Origin: Gelatoporia subvermispora B
Lineage: Eukaryota > Basidiomycota > Agaricomycetes > Polyporales > Gelatoporiaceae
NCBI GenBank assembly: GCA_000320605.2
Contig: KB445794.1
Coordinates: 186,001-250,000, forward strand
Direction of reading: 5' to 3'
DNA length: 64,000 nucleotides
Part shown: piece after piece, positions 24,596 to 34,493 of the stretch
How positions within the stretch are numbered: the first letter of the stretch is position 1
Layout of the letters: the number at the start of each line of letters is the position of its first letter
Program-made: the position numbers and the translations under genes
Notes under the pieces: model-generated
Told to the model about the DNA's origin: nothing
The model's input: the letters and a program-made list of their open reading frames with translations, nothing else
Databases searched by the model: none

Positions 24596-24807
24596 GTATT
24601 CAAGGGCCCTTGGCGATATTCGGGACTTCTGTGCGCTACTACGTAGTGCACGATTCTTTGTCTCGGAAAGTTGCAGACATTTCGATTTGAACAAGGTTAT
24701 TGGGTACGGTTGTCCAATGAGCAATCGAGGAAATTTCCAACAAGAGGCATGTCTAGTAAATGACGGCGATTACAAAGGCAATGCCAACTACTTGCCACTC
24801 GGAACAA

Positions 24808-25882
24808 TTACTCGACGATGACTGGTTTCTCTGAAACTTCAGACCTCATATTCTCCGACCAGGAAGCATATGCCTCAGCGTCTGCAAGCAGACTAACTGC
24901 CTTCTTTTTCAGTGCGTCGACTGCGGTTTTACCGACCGGGAAGCGTAGCGGGGGCTCTGGCAGCCTCGCGAGCCTATAGAACAGGTCTACAGCCTTCCAG
25001 GGATCGTCCACAGGCACCACATCGCTATCTTCTAGGCCAGCCCACAACGAGCGCATAGCGCTGGCTGGCGCGTCCTTGTACGCCGGGTTTTGGGGAATGA
25101 TCACGAAGTTCGCTGTAGCGCCCGTGCGGAAGGGGCCTGGCTCGATGAAGGTGACCTACACAGCACGGATCAGATGGGTGCTGTGGTGGGGGAAAATGTA
25201 AACATGGCCCACTTTGATATTCCAGTTCGGGTCAATCTCGCGAGCAAGTGCCTCACTGATACCTTCGAGCGCTGTCCACCAACATGCTCAATCACACAAA
25301 CAATATCGTAGGGTGCGCATGAACACTCACCGTGCTTCGACGCACTGTAGAACCCAGCCACAGGCGAGCCTTCGAAGCCGGCGATGGAGCTCATCTGCAG
25401 GATGCGGCCCCCGACGCCCGGCTTGTTCACCTCGCGGAAGAATTTCACCGCCGCCTGCGTCACATGCACCGCGCCCCAGAAGTTCACTTCAAAAATGTCG
25501 TGGGCCATGTCGTCGTGACCCATAGCCGACTCGACCTCACTCAGAAGCACGCACGCGGCATTATTGAACAGGACGTCGAGCCGCCCAAACACGTCGCGGG
25601 TCTTGGCGAACGCTGCGTGGACCTCTCCGGGGCTCTTCACGTCGAGCTTGAGCACGAGCAGCCGCTCGGGAGGGTACTGCTTGGTGAGCTCCGCGAGCAC
25701 CTCGGGCTTGCGCAGTGTCGCGACGGCGATGTCGCCGTTCTTGAGCACGAGCTCTGTCATCATGCGCCCGAAGCCAGTCGATGCACCCGTAACTGTTAAT
25801 GAGGTGAGCGAGCAAGCTGATCCGAGGGTCAATTGAGACGCTTACTGAACCAGACCTTGGGGGTTGAGTTAGAGGATAACAT
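24808..25882 (-). CDS. Short-chain dehydrogenase/reductase (SDR family)
   Basis: A classical NAD(P)-dependent SDR. The first exon is short: ATG at 25882, MLSSNSTPKVWF. It joins across a GTAAGC...AACAG intron to ITGASTGFGRMMTELVLKNG, giving the cofactor-binding TGxxxGxG in its normal place. Further motifs are LDVLFNNA (NNAG-like), the catalytic serine in ILQMSSIAGFEG, and the YSASKHG active-site Tyr/Lys. The last exon (24808-25104 region) gives the C-terminal helices and ends SEVSEKPVIVE. The substrate cannot be told from sequence. It sits between rhomboid copies A and B on the same strand, with no evident functional link. The motifs are complete, so it is probably active. Confidence 0.93.
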
Positions 25883-26198
25883 TTGGGCTGAGAAAGAAAA
25901 GATAGGCTGGAGCGTATCTTGTAGGAGGTGTTCTAAACTGTGCGCAGATAGTCACCGCAACACACTGGCTTATATACGTTGGAAGGGCGGGCCAAGCTTC
26001 CCAGCCAAGAACCTACTCCGTGTCAGGGTTAGCCACTGCGCATTGCTGCTGCTGCTGTCATGCTGTTAACTGCCTGTGAACAGTGAGAAGCGCACAAAGC
26101 CATGATTCGCCAGATGGGGTGGGGCTTTGATGATATCACGAAGATGTCATTCAGCACCCGCAGAGACACGTAGGTCAAACGGCACAAGAAACCGAACC
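25883..26198. other. Intergenic gap, nothing recognised
   Basis: About 316 bp between the SDR start and the rhomboid B stop. It includes a short CTG/CTGCTG run near 26045 and the SDR promoter. Confidence 0.5.
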
Positions 26199-27951
26199 TC
26201 AAATCGAATTTCCGCGGTTGTCCCGCGATGCTGGAGTATCCAGCCACCACGACCATACATGCAACGCTAGGATTCGTGCTCGCTCCCAAATTTGTTGTCC
26301 ATACGCGTAGTAAAAAGCCCCAAACGCCGCGCCGCCCAAATGTGCGAAATGATCCATATACCTGTCCATGGTGTTTGAGCAACTCCTCGGATGAGTGATA
26401 GGTGAATAAACGAACCGCCAACCGCGTATTGCGCCGAGGAAGTCTACCGTCACCAGACCCGCGGCACCCCAGGCAATGGGAATGGGGAATCCAGTCAAGA
26501 AGATAAGCGATATGTGCGTATCTGGGTATGCGAGCGCAGTGTAGATAAATGCAGAGTATACAGCCCCGGAGATACCTAGGGATGGGAGAATCTTGGGCGA
26601 AGCTTTGGAAGCAGTATTTGCTCCAGTCGCCGTAGCACGTGCTGCAGAGTCTCGCAAGTTCTGCGTGAGAGAGGATCTGAAGCGAGCAAGCATTTGGGGG
26701 TATATGATGCGTGCGGTTACGAGGTGCGAGGTGAGGGAGCTAAGTAAGCCTCCTAAGCATACGACGCAGTGAGTGAGAATACCCTTCTGAATGACAGCCA
26801 GGACAGTTTTACCAGCGACAATAAAAGCTAGGAGTTGCCATTGAACAGTCCCTTCTGGTAGAGTATCCGACTCGACGGCGCGCTGTCGAAAATGCACTGC
26901 GGTAGCGGCACCTGAGCAGGCGTGAGGTCAGGGCCTCAAGATATAGTGAAGCACTCGATGGTAGCGCACGCACCGAAGCTAGCTAGTGCCATGGCGTTGA
27001 ATAGATAATGGAGTAACGATTCGTGGCTACCTGGACGGTCAGTTCTCAGCTAAAGATATCGCGCCGCTATCCATACCTGAACGTGCTAGTCAACATCGTG
27101 AACGCCTTCCCCGACAGAGGGTGGTGCGTGAAGTTGCTCATCATGAATGGCTTGAGAAATTTAAATCTCCAGAGGAGAAATACAGCTCCGTTCAACGCGC
27201 CGATTGCCCAGCATATTCGTTTGCCCTCATCTGACCCAATGATGGGACTCACAACCTGGAGGGCTGCCCATTGAGCAAAACCTGCGATGCTCTGAGGCCA
27301 AGTATAGCCAATTTCGTTGACCATTCTGATGATGGGTGCTCGAACACGCTTCATAGTATCTGTGAGGTCAACGTTGTGCCTATGAGGATGCGCAGTCGGC
27401 TCACATCGGCGTAAACCTCCTTGTTCAAGGTAAGGAGCTCTCGATTGCTGGGCTCGGTTCTCCAGAGGCTGATGTCTCTGAAGGTCTGTACAAGTTCTAA
27501 GGTATCGTAGTTTGTCATTCCCGCTGCAAGAACGAAAGCAGTAAACGATCCAAGGAGGGCAAACTGAAGTACGTCAATCGACAGATACGCTCGGGCCGCC
27601 TCGACTCACCAGAACTTGTTTCCGGACGCCTGGGACGGGTACTCGCTCAGCGAAGGATCTCACATAGTTCACCCTATCGAGCTGCTCCTCGTATGAAGGT
27701 CCAGACGTTCTCGGCGTGTCGCGTTGTGACAGCTCTCGAGGAGACCAGGCCTTAGACCTCGACGAGAATTGTCGAAGACCGACGGTAACTTGACGCGAGT
27801 GCAATGTTCGTTCATGATATTTTTGCAGCTGTAGCTTCGTGGCAGATGAGAGACAGAAGCGCGATATCGACCAGTTGTACGGTGCTGGCACGCGTGTTAC
27901 TAGCAGATTGGGCCGCCATGACCGCGGGGGTGCCGGTGGATAGCGAAGCAT
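26199..27951 (-). CDS. PCP1: Rhomboid-family protease, copy B (intact dyad, Pcp1/PARL-like)
   Basis: The best-preserved member of the local family. The ATG at 27951 opens an Arg-rich presequence (MLRYPPAPPRSWRPNLLVTR), indicating mitochondrial import. The membrane domain shows every key motif: FTHHPLSGKAFTMLTSTF joined across an intron to SHESLLHYLFNAMALASFG (H-x4-H-x3-N), LGISGAVYSAFIYTALAYPD (GxSG serine), and MDHFAHLGGAAFGAFYYAYG (catalytic histidine). The intron before YMDHFAH runs from GTTCGT to GGACAG and keeps frame. By family, Pcp1/PARL processes inner-membrane proteins in mitochondria. I could not find a consistent splice near 27,355-27,400 (between NKEVYADV and MKRVRAPIIRM), so an unseen intron or a frameshift remains possible there. 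Confidence 0.86.
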
Positions 27952-29651
27952 TGGAACTATTGGAACAGACCGCCGGCAGAGACGTCGGCTACCGAATGGA
28001 TTAAAGGTATGGATCGTTCGGATGCTTAATATGGTAGGCCTAGCCCCGGCATGTGTCTGACTAAGCAAAAGACCCCGGACAGTAAGTGGTTGCAGTGAAC
28101 TCAGGTGCTCCGTTCTCAAGGGCTCGATATTCGATGCTTGTTTGTAGTGATCATTTATCTCCTCCAATCTTTCTTTCTGCTTAACTATTGACATCAATCG
28201 TAATCTGCACAGTGAAGTCACTGCACAGATGTCCGTCCTATTGCTCTATATACCCACATATGCAATCTCTAGTCCGTATAGATTTCGCCTTGTCTGCTAT
28301 GTCCAACACGAGTTAGACGTATAATTCAGCCCTAAAGCTGCTCAACAGTATGCAGACGTCCCAGAGTGGCAAAGGAAACATAAATGTACGATTAACGTTA
28401 CCTCTCTCATGGATAACTCTGGACGAAGTCATTCAAATTTTAGTGTGATAGAGATACTGTGCTGTTTCTGTGTTTCGGCCAGTACCTGTCGTGTTTAGCA
28501 CAGGCAAAAGCTACCACAAAGCTTCGACCGCTGATAGTTCACCACACCAAGCGCCAGCTCCCTGCTTACAGACCCCTGGATCATGACATGCCGGTAAGCA
28601 GACTTCATGAAGGCAGACAAATCAGCGTTCATCAAATTGAATTTTCAATGAATTTACCGAGCGCTTTGAGGTATTTGAGCAATTCGAAATGGTGCTCCAA
28701 TGCCACGCATACTGAAGAGTTCAGAACTTTAGCTGCGCTCTGTTAAATTCCGTTTGCTGTCGACAGGCGGGAGGGGCGCAGCGAGACAAGGCGGCAAAGT
28801 CGCACAGGGCATGATCCCACAGTAGACAGGCATGATGCCTTCATGAAGCACGGATGGTCACGGAACGCGGAGCAAGACTCGAATGTCCCTGGAGGTCCTG
28901 TGACAGCGGCGGGGATCCTCTCACGAGACCTCTGTCCACCCATGTCAAAGAAGACAATGAGGACAATGTGAAGCAACTAGAACCTTCGCAGACGGTCAAA
29001 AAGGCAGGGGTCACTATCGAGGTGGCGGAGTAGAGGTACATGCGGTACAAGCCGACTGGTCACCGAGTTCAAAAGTAAGACAAAACAATAGAAATCTAAT
29101 GCGAATGGCGCTGTGTACGGTTTATACTATGTAGCATGTCTGAGGTCTAAGTCCAGCACCAGTGAGCACTCTACGCAACGTACTCAGCTACGACCAACGA
29201 GCCGCAAAGAATGCATCGTGGGAGTTCCCGAGGTCCTGCTCTCTCGGCACCTCGGCGGGACGGTGGCACGATCCATACCCTTAATCCATTCCATAGTCGG
29301 CAACTGTGCTACGCGCGATCGGCGGTTCGACGGCATGGCTCGGCATAGTCTCGGAGCCCGAATCTACAGATTGCGATCTGTGTAAGGACTCGCAGCCGGC
29401 GGTGTGCCGCTTGTTTACAGCTGATAAAGAAACGAGAGAACGCTTCACACCTCTCTTCATTTCTCTCAACAAAAAAATGGCGGACAATACCTGCCACCCG
29501 CTCCGCTGTCGCGATCACACTCGCGAGCTACCCCACTAACCAGATTCTCTCTTATTCGAATCCAGAATCCTCTTCGCGAGAGGCAAAGCGTTCTATCGTT
29601 TCTTTACCCGCTGTGGACAATACTGCAGGTGGGAGTAGAAGAGATTGATAT
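27952..29651. other. Intergenic region between rhomboid copies B and C
   Basis: About 1.7 kb with only short frames on both strands (longest about 95 codons, plus-strand 28459-28746), none with a motif. No direct or inverted terminal repeats marking an insertion were recognised. Confidence 0.45.
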
Positions 29652-31282
29652 CTATGTGCGTGAATTTATCCAAGTATACAGGTCTACAGTTGGTTTTACA
29701 TAAGGAATAGTCAAATCCCTCATATTGGCCCATATTCTCAATCCGCAATGCCCATAGTGGTAGAACACTCCGAAACCCATCCCACCTAAGTTACGCCAAT
29801 GATTGAATGCGCTGCACACCATGTCAGTCATAGTCGATCAGCAAGTATGATATAACTAACGTCCACCCGCGAAGTGCGCTGAGCGAGTTGATTGCCGCCA
29901 GGCCCAACAAAAAGTGAGTCAACGGAATCGACACAGTGTCGAGTGGCCAAAAGGACACATTCAGGGTTTGGAGTGTTAATGCACCATATGTTATGGTAGC
30001 ATGAATGGCACCAGACAGTCCAGAGGACACAATAGCTTTTGGATAGCCAGCTTCGGAAGCACGACTTGGCGCCTTCTTGAAAACTAGCCCGAGGCGATTC
30101 AGAAATGTGGCACGTGTCAGCTTGGCAACGATCCGTGGGTATAACACGCGTGAGACGATCATATGCGATACAAGTGTACTCCACAGTCCACCTCACGAAC
30201 ATCATTAGTAAGCGTGGTTAAATGTAAGAGATCGATACAGCGACGCACTTGTGATGATGAACGCGTAGAAATGAAAGCGCGGAGTGCTTTCCCAGTTATT
30301 TACCGCCTTCACCCACGCATGCCAGTACACTGTACACGTATGACCTAGATTATAGGTCAGATCGGAGCAAACATATGGGCTCTTTTGTCTCACTAAAGTA
30401 ATACAAAGATATCAACGATATGGCCATATGTAGTGGGTTCTTATGACTAGTGCAGCGTGCGCACAGTTCAGCATGGTATTGTAGCACTGAACGCAACTTA
30501 TACGTACCTGAAAAGGCTTGTAAGCATCGTATATGCCTTACCGGACAAGGGATCATGAGTAAAATGGCTAGTCATAAACGACTGTAGCCTTGGGATGCGC
30601 CATAGTAGAAAGACAGCGATGTTGAGCGCGCCGATAGAGCAACATATCCTAAAATATTCGTCAGACTGGTCAATAGTATTTGCCAGTGCCAGAAGCGGTG
30701 GAAACAGGAAAGGCTGGAGAAGCGTAGGAGATTCATTCAGAAGTTCCACCAAGACTTTGGCTCTCCCAATCCATTTCTGCAATTTTGTGGATCAGATCGG
30801 CTTTCATATGGTGTGTTAGGTGGCTTCAGCACCTGGATGAAAATCTTTTGCCGCAGGTCTTCTAGATCGTCGATGATATTGATATGAGGTCCTTCCACCT
30901 GGTCGCGTATCGGCAAATAGTCTAACACCGTCGTGAGATTGGACTGCATGGCAGCCCACGTATAGACTGCAACAGATCCTGCACAGGCAACCTGCAGGTG
31001 AGTTGAGCCTACTGATGCCGGAGGAATATTCTCGATAAATATACAGACGCAAAATTGCTTCAATATCCGTGGGCGCCCCACGCGCTCGCTGAAAGACTTG
31101 GTTTCTGTCGAACGGGCAAGTAGTTCTGCGAACGCGATCGGCCTCTGATTCGGTCCATGCAGTCCAGCTCTGACACGCGCGATCTGCTTCCAGAAGGTAG
31201 AGAAATCGAATTTATGATATGGGATGCGAAATTTATGGCAGCCCGAAGGCGATCGTAGTAGAAGAGATCGTGACCGAAACAT
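29652..31282 (-). CDS. Rhomboid-like protein, copy C, catalytic histidine replaced
   Basis: The ATG at 31282 opens a presequence-like MFRSRSLLLRSPSGCHKF. KSFSERVGRPRILKQF parallels copy B. Membrane parts include LNIAVFLLWRIPRLQSFM, DPLSGKAYTMLTSLF, FHFYAFIITS and the serine motif SSGLSGAIHATITYG. The last helix, across an intron from LSALRGWT, reads FNHWRNLGGMGFGVFYHYG: asparagine stands where copies A and B have the catalytic histidine (AHLGG). The H-x4-H-x3-N pattern of the second helix is also not preserved near 30,450-30,510, where the acceptor used by copy B is not an AG here. The frame is otherwise open to a stop at 29652-29654. It is either a pseudoprotease or an early pseudogene. Confidence 0.72.
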
Positions 31283-31563
31283 GTATAGGATATGGAGGAA
31301 GACAACGTTTGGCCGTGCTGGGGAACGTGTTGCCAGTGGGAAACATCCTGAGTGCTCATGAAAGCCTGCCGGACCGCCACATCCCATCGGACCGCGTTAC
31401 CGGTAGGTCTTCAACACAACCATACGTCATCTGTTCGAGAAACGACGTACCCAATATTATAGACCGATTGCTTTGTCTAGAAGATGATGATTGATTCGAA
31501 ACATTCGATAAACAAAATATCGACAGCAATAGCTGACGGAAAATCACGGAAGCGAGTATAACT

Positions 31564-33019
31564 TTAGACGCCCTTTCTACCGCTGCCGTTCCCTCGGCCA
31601 GCGAACGGCCACTCTATCTGATGAGCGACGTGGATCGAGACTCCCAAGTCCTCAGCAAAGGACCATACGAGGCCAGGATTCTTCTGGAACAGTCTTCCAA
31701 CGAAGATGACATCCGCTTGACCCTGCACAAGTACTACGATCAATCTCAGCGGGATTGGATGCCTCGCGGGTACGCACCTTCTTCAGGATGTCCTCCGCCA
31801 TCCGCCCGTCGGTGATGTTGCCGACAGCACCGACGAGCATCTTGTCCCCCACTGCCGCTTTCACAGCAGCAGAGAAAGGTACCTGATAGGCGGGTCCAGC
31901 CCCGATCTTCTGTGCGGGGTGGTTGCCGCTGCTGGAGATGTCGATTAGGTCGACGCCATGCTCCGCGAGGATCGGCGCAAAGCGGACCGTGTCCTCAAGA
32001 CGCCACGACGGCTCATTGGGGAGCGACTCCTCCAGCCAGTCCGTCGCAGATATACTGCAGGTAACATTAGTAAACAACCCTGCATCAGACGACTAGATAC
32101 TCACCGGAAGAAAAGAGGCATGTCCGGGGGAATGACGGCTCGTACCGCATCGACGACCTCCAGAGGGAATCGAATGCGGTTTTCAAAGCTTCCGCCGTAC
32201 TTGTCCGTACGCTTGTTGGCAACAGGACTCAGAAACGAACTCAGCAAGAATCCGTGCGCGCCGTGGATCTCGATAACGTCGAACCCTACACGGATAGCAC
32301 GTTTCGCCGCATCCGCAAATGCACGGACGATGCGCTCGAGCCCCACGTTGTCAAGCTCTCGCGGAACGAGGTAGTCATCCTTGTACGGGACAGCGCTGGG
32401 TCCTACAATGTCTGTCCACCCGCCAACCACCTCCGTCGCGACCTTGCCCAGGTTGAGCCACGGGGCAACCGTGGAGGTCTTCCGGCCGCCATGCCCTAGC
32501 TGTATGCCGATCTTTTGGTTCTGCGAGTGCGCGAACTCGGTGATGGTCCGCCATGCGTCGGCCTGGTCATCCCTCCAGATGCCGGCATCTTCAGGCGTGA
32601 GGCGGCCCTCTGGGAGGACAGCGGTTGCTTCGACAATGCTCAGACCAGGTCCACGGCTGATTATGCCGCCGACTAAAAAAAAGGTGCATTCGTGAGTGAT
32701 CCATGGGTTGATATGTTGGCATTGTCTGACGTACGGTGAGCGAGATGCCATGGGGTAATTACACCATCCTGCGCCGAGTATTGGCATAGTGGTGCCAACT
32801 TATGAGTCCACATCAGTTTAGGTTAGGCGGGACTGCAGCGCGTGAACATACGAAGAGACGATTATGAAACTCTAGGCCGCGAAGCTTGAGAGGTTGAAAT
32901 AATATTGGCACTGCTTTCTCGTTGGGCTGAGAATATACGGCAGTACCTGCAGCTGGATACTGCGCAGGTGTGAAGTACGACACTTTAGGAGCAGGAGTGT
33001 TGTAGATATGGTGCGACAT
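31564..33019 (-). CDS. Old yellow enzyme, NADH:flavin oxidoreductase (YqjM type)
   Basis: An FMN-dependent ene-reductase that reduces activated C=C bonds. It starts at ATG 33019 ([20 protein letters not shown]). [11 protein letters not shown] joins across a GTATGT intron to [20 protein letters not shown] (YqjM-type Cys), then [20 protein letters not shown]. Further motifs are [32 protein letters not shown] and [20 protein letters not shown], which form the substrate and FMN site. A later exon has [16 protein letters not shown] and [17 protein letters not shown]. The final exon (from a TGCAG acceptor near 31,720) encodes [20 protein letters not shown] and ends at 31564. All core motifs are present. 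Physiological role is unknown; fungal homologues often act in detoxification or secondary metabolism. Confidence 0.93.
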
Positions 33020-33804
33020 GGCCTTCGCGAGCTAGGCAAGTGGACGCGGAAAGATTCGGGTGATGGGGAGTGCTGGTTTCTTGTTCATGCATCTCATCTA
33101 CCTCTTATATGTCTTCAAGAAAGAGAGAGCATTCTATCGAACGAAATACCTACCATCTGAATCAGCACATTTGCTGTGTAAGCTCCAGATGTTTAGCGAT
33201 ATCTTGAGTGATCGAGAGGCATGTAAGTACTAACGAACCGTATCTGTGTTCCTGAAATAACTGTCTTCTGAACCCCATCTGTCAGCAAGAAGTAGTCCGA
33301 AGCAGGCGCACAAGCCTCATCCACGCTAGGCGGTCAGCGAGGATCATCGGGCATAGGTCGCAATGGTGTCAGCGGTTCCGACTGACGCCCACAACCTGAC
33401 AGATACATCGATGTTCCCCGACCGACACCGGCGCAATCCCACAGCCTTCTCAATCAGGAGACGCGTCTAGAGAGACAAAGCGCAGGGTAGCTGTGCGCTT
33501 GTTAGGCGGCCAATGCACTTGTGGCGGGTGCAACTGTTCAACCCGACCTGAACAGTCATCCATATGCTGACATATCCACCAATACATCTTGGGATTATTG
33601 GAGATCTTGCTCACTCATGGAATCTGTCGCCCAGAGTCCACAAAATTGTAGCACAAACGCGGAGGGTAGTTCGGACATCCAGCGTTGCACGGAGTAGTCG
33701 AACTGTTCGAGGTGACGCGGGCTTGAGGCCCTACGAGAGATCCAGGAGACTGAATAGAACCGGGTTGCCCTATACTACAAGATAATACAGATGAGGAGGA
33801 ATGC
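33020..33804. other. Intergenic region, no supported gene
   Basis: Contains the OYE upstream region and the RPB10 3' flank. Nothing recognised beyond short frames. Confidence 0.5.
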
Positions 33805-34194
33805 TCAGAAGTCCCGCCGATCTTTTGACCGCTCCATAGCTGTTGAACCTGGTCAGACCCAACATAAAGAAGAGATGTTGTCCCACGTACGGTTATAGTG
33901 CAGCAGCTTCTCAATCAAGTCAACGTGAGTGAGCACCATCCGTCTGCAGCAGTAGCGCTTCAACTGGAGCTGATCCAGCGCATCGCTGTCAGAGCAACAG
34001 CGGGTCAGCCATTCTGAAGACCCAGAGAAAACTATTTGTGGCGCACCCTTCGCTGACATCCTTCGACAAGAGCTCTAGATAGTGGTTCCATTTGTCTCCA
34101 ATGACCTTCCCGCAGGAGAAGCAGCGAACGGGAATGATCTGGAAACGGCTTGATATAATTTGAGAACAGAACAGAAATGGAATGTACTCACCAT
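33805..34194 (-). CDS. RPB10: RNA polymerase I/II/III subunit RPABC5 (Rpb10)
   Basis: A 74-residue zinc protein shared by all three nuclear RNA polymerases. Four exons join with correct phase (total 225 nt): 34194-34192, 34138-34047, 33985-33891 and 33839-33805. The product starts [20 protein letters not shown], then [20 protein letters not shown], and has the [20 protein letters not shown] block, ending [12 protein letters not shown]. The zinc ligands (CFSC and YCC) and the TRVDLIE-like core are intact. The first exon contributes only the ATG, followed at once by GTGAGT. Because the exons are tiny, the gene is easily missed. It is divergent from condensin, with 299 bp between the two start codons. 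Confidence 0.95.
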
Positions 34195-34493
34195 GGTGAA
34201 CGCCGAAGGAAAGAAAGTGGAGGGCGTGACGGCCCTGTCACCTCATCATGAGGCGTGACCAACGCGCCCGCGTGACCGACGCGTTGTGCGCGTCGAGCAC
34301 TAGGCGCCCAAACCGTGAGTCTCCTCTGACCTCCCTTCTCAAGACCCTTGCTGCAAGGCTGCGTCTTCGACATCTTGAAACATATAACTAGATCAAACTG
34401 CTTGCTGCTACCGACTAGATATCTTGTCTTTGCGCGGTGACAACTTCGTCCTAGTGAGAGGCGGCGCGTCAGTGTGTCTCAGCGGCCGCCACC
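34195..34493. promoter_or_regulatory. Shared divergent promoter of RPB10 and condensin
   Basis: Only 299 bp separate the two start codons, so both promoters must lie here. The condensin ATG at 34494 is preceded by GCGGCCGCCACC, matching a full Kozak-type context with G at +4. Confidence 0.6.

Noticed and set aside
31060..31380. Separate plus- and minus-strand frames over the start of rhomboid copy C
   Set aside because: The frame starting at 31282 carries the SERVGRPRILKQ block shared with copy B; the others are shadows.
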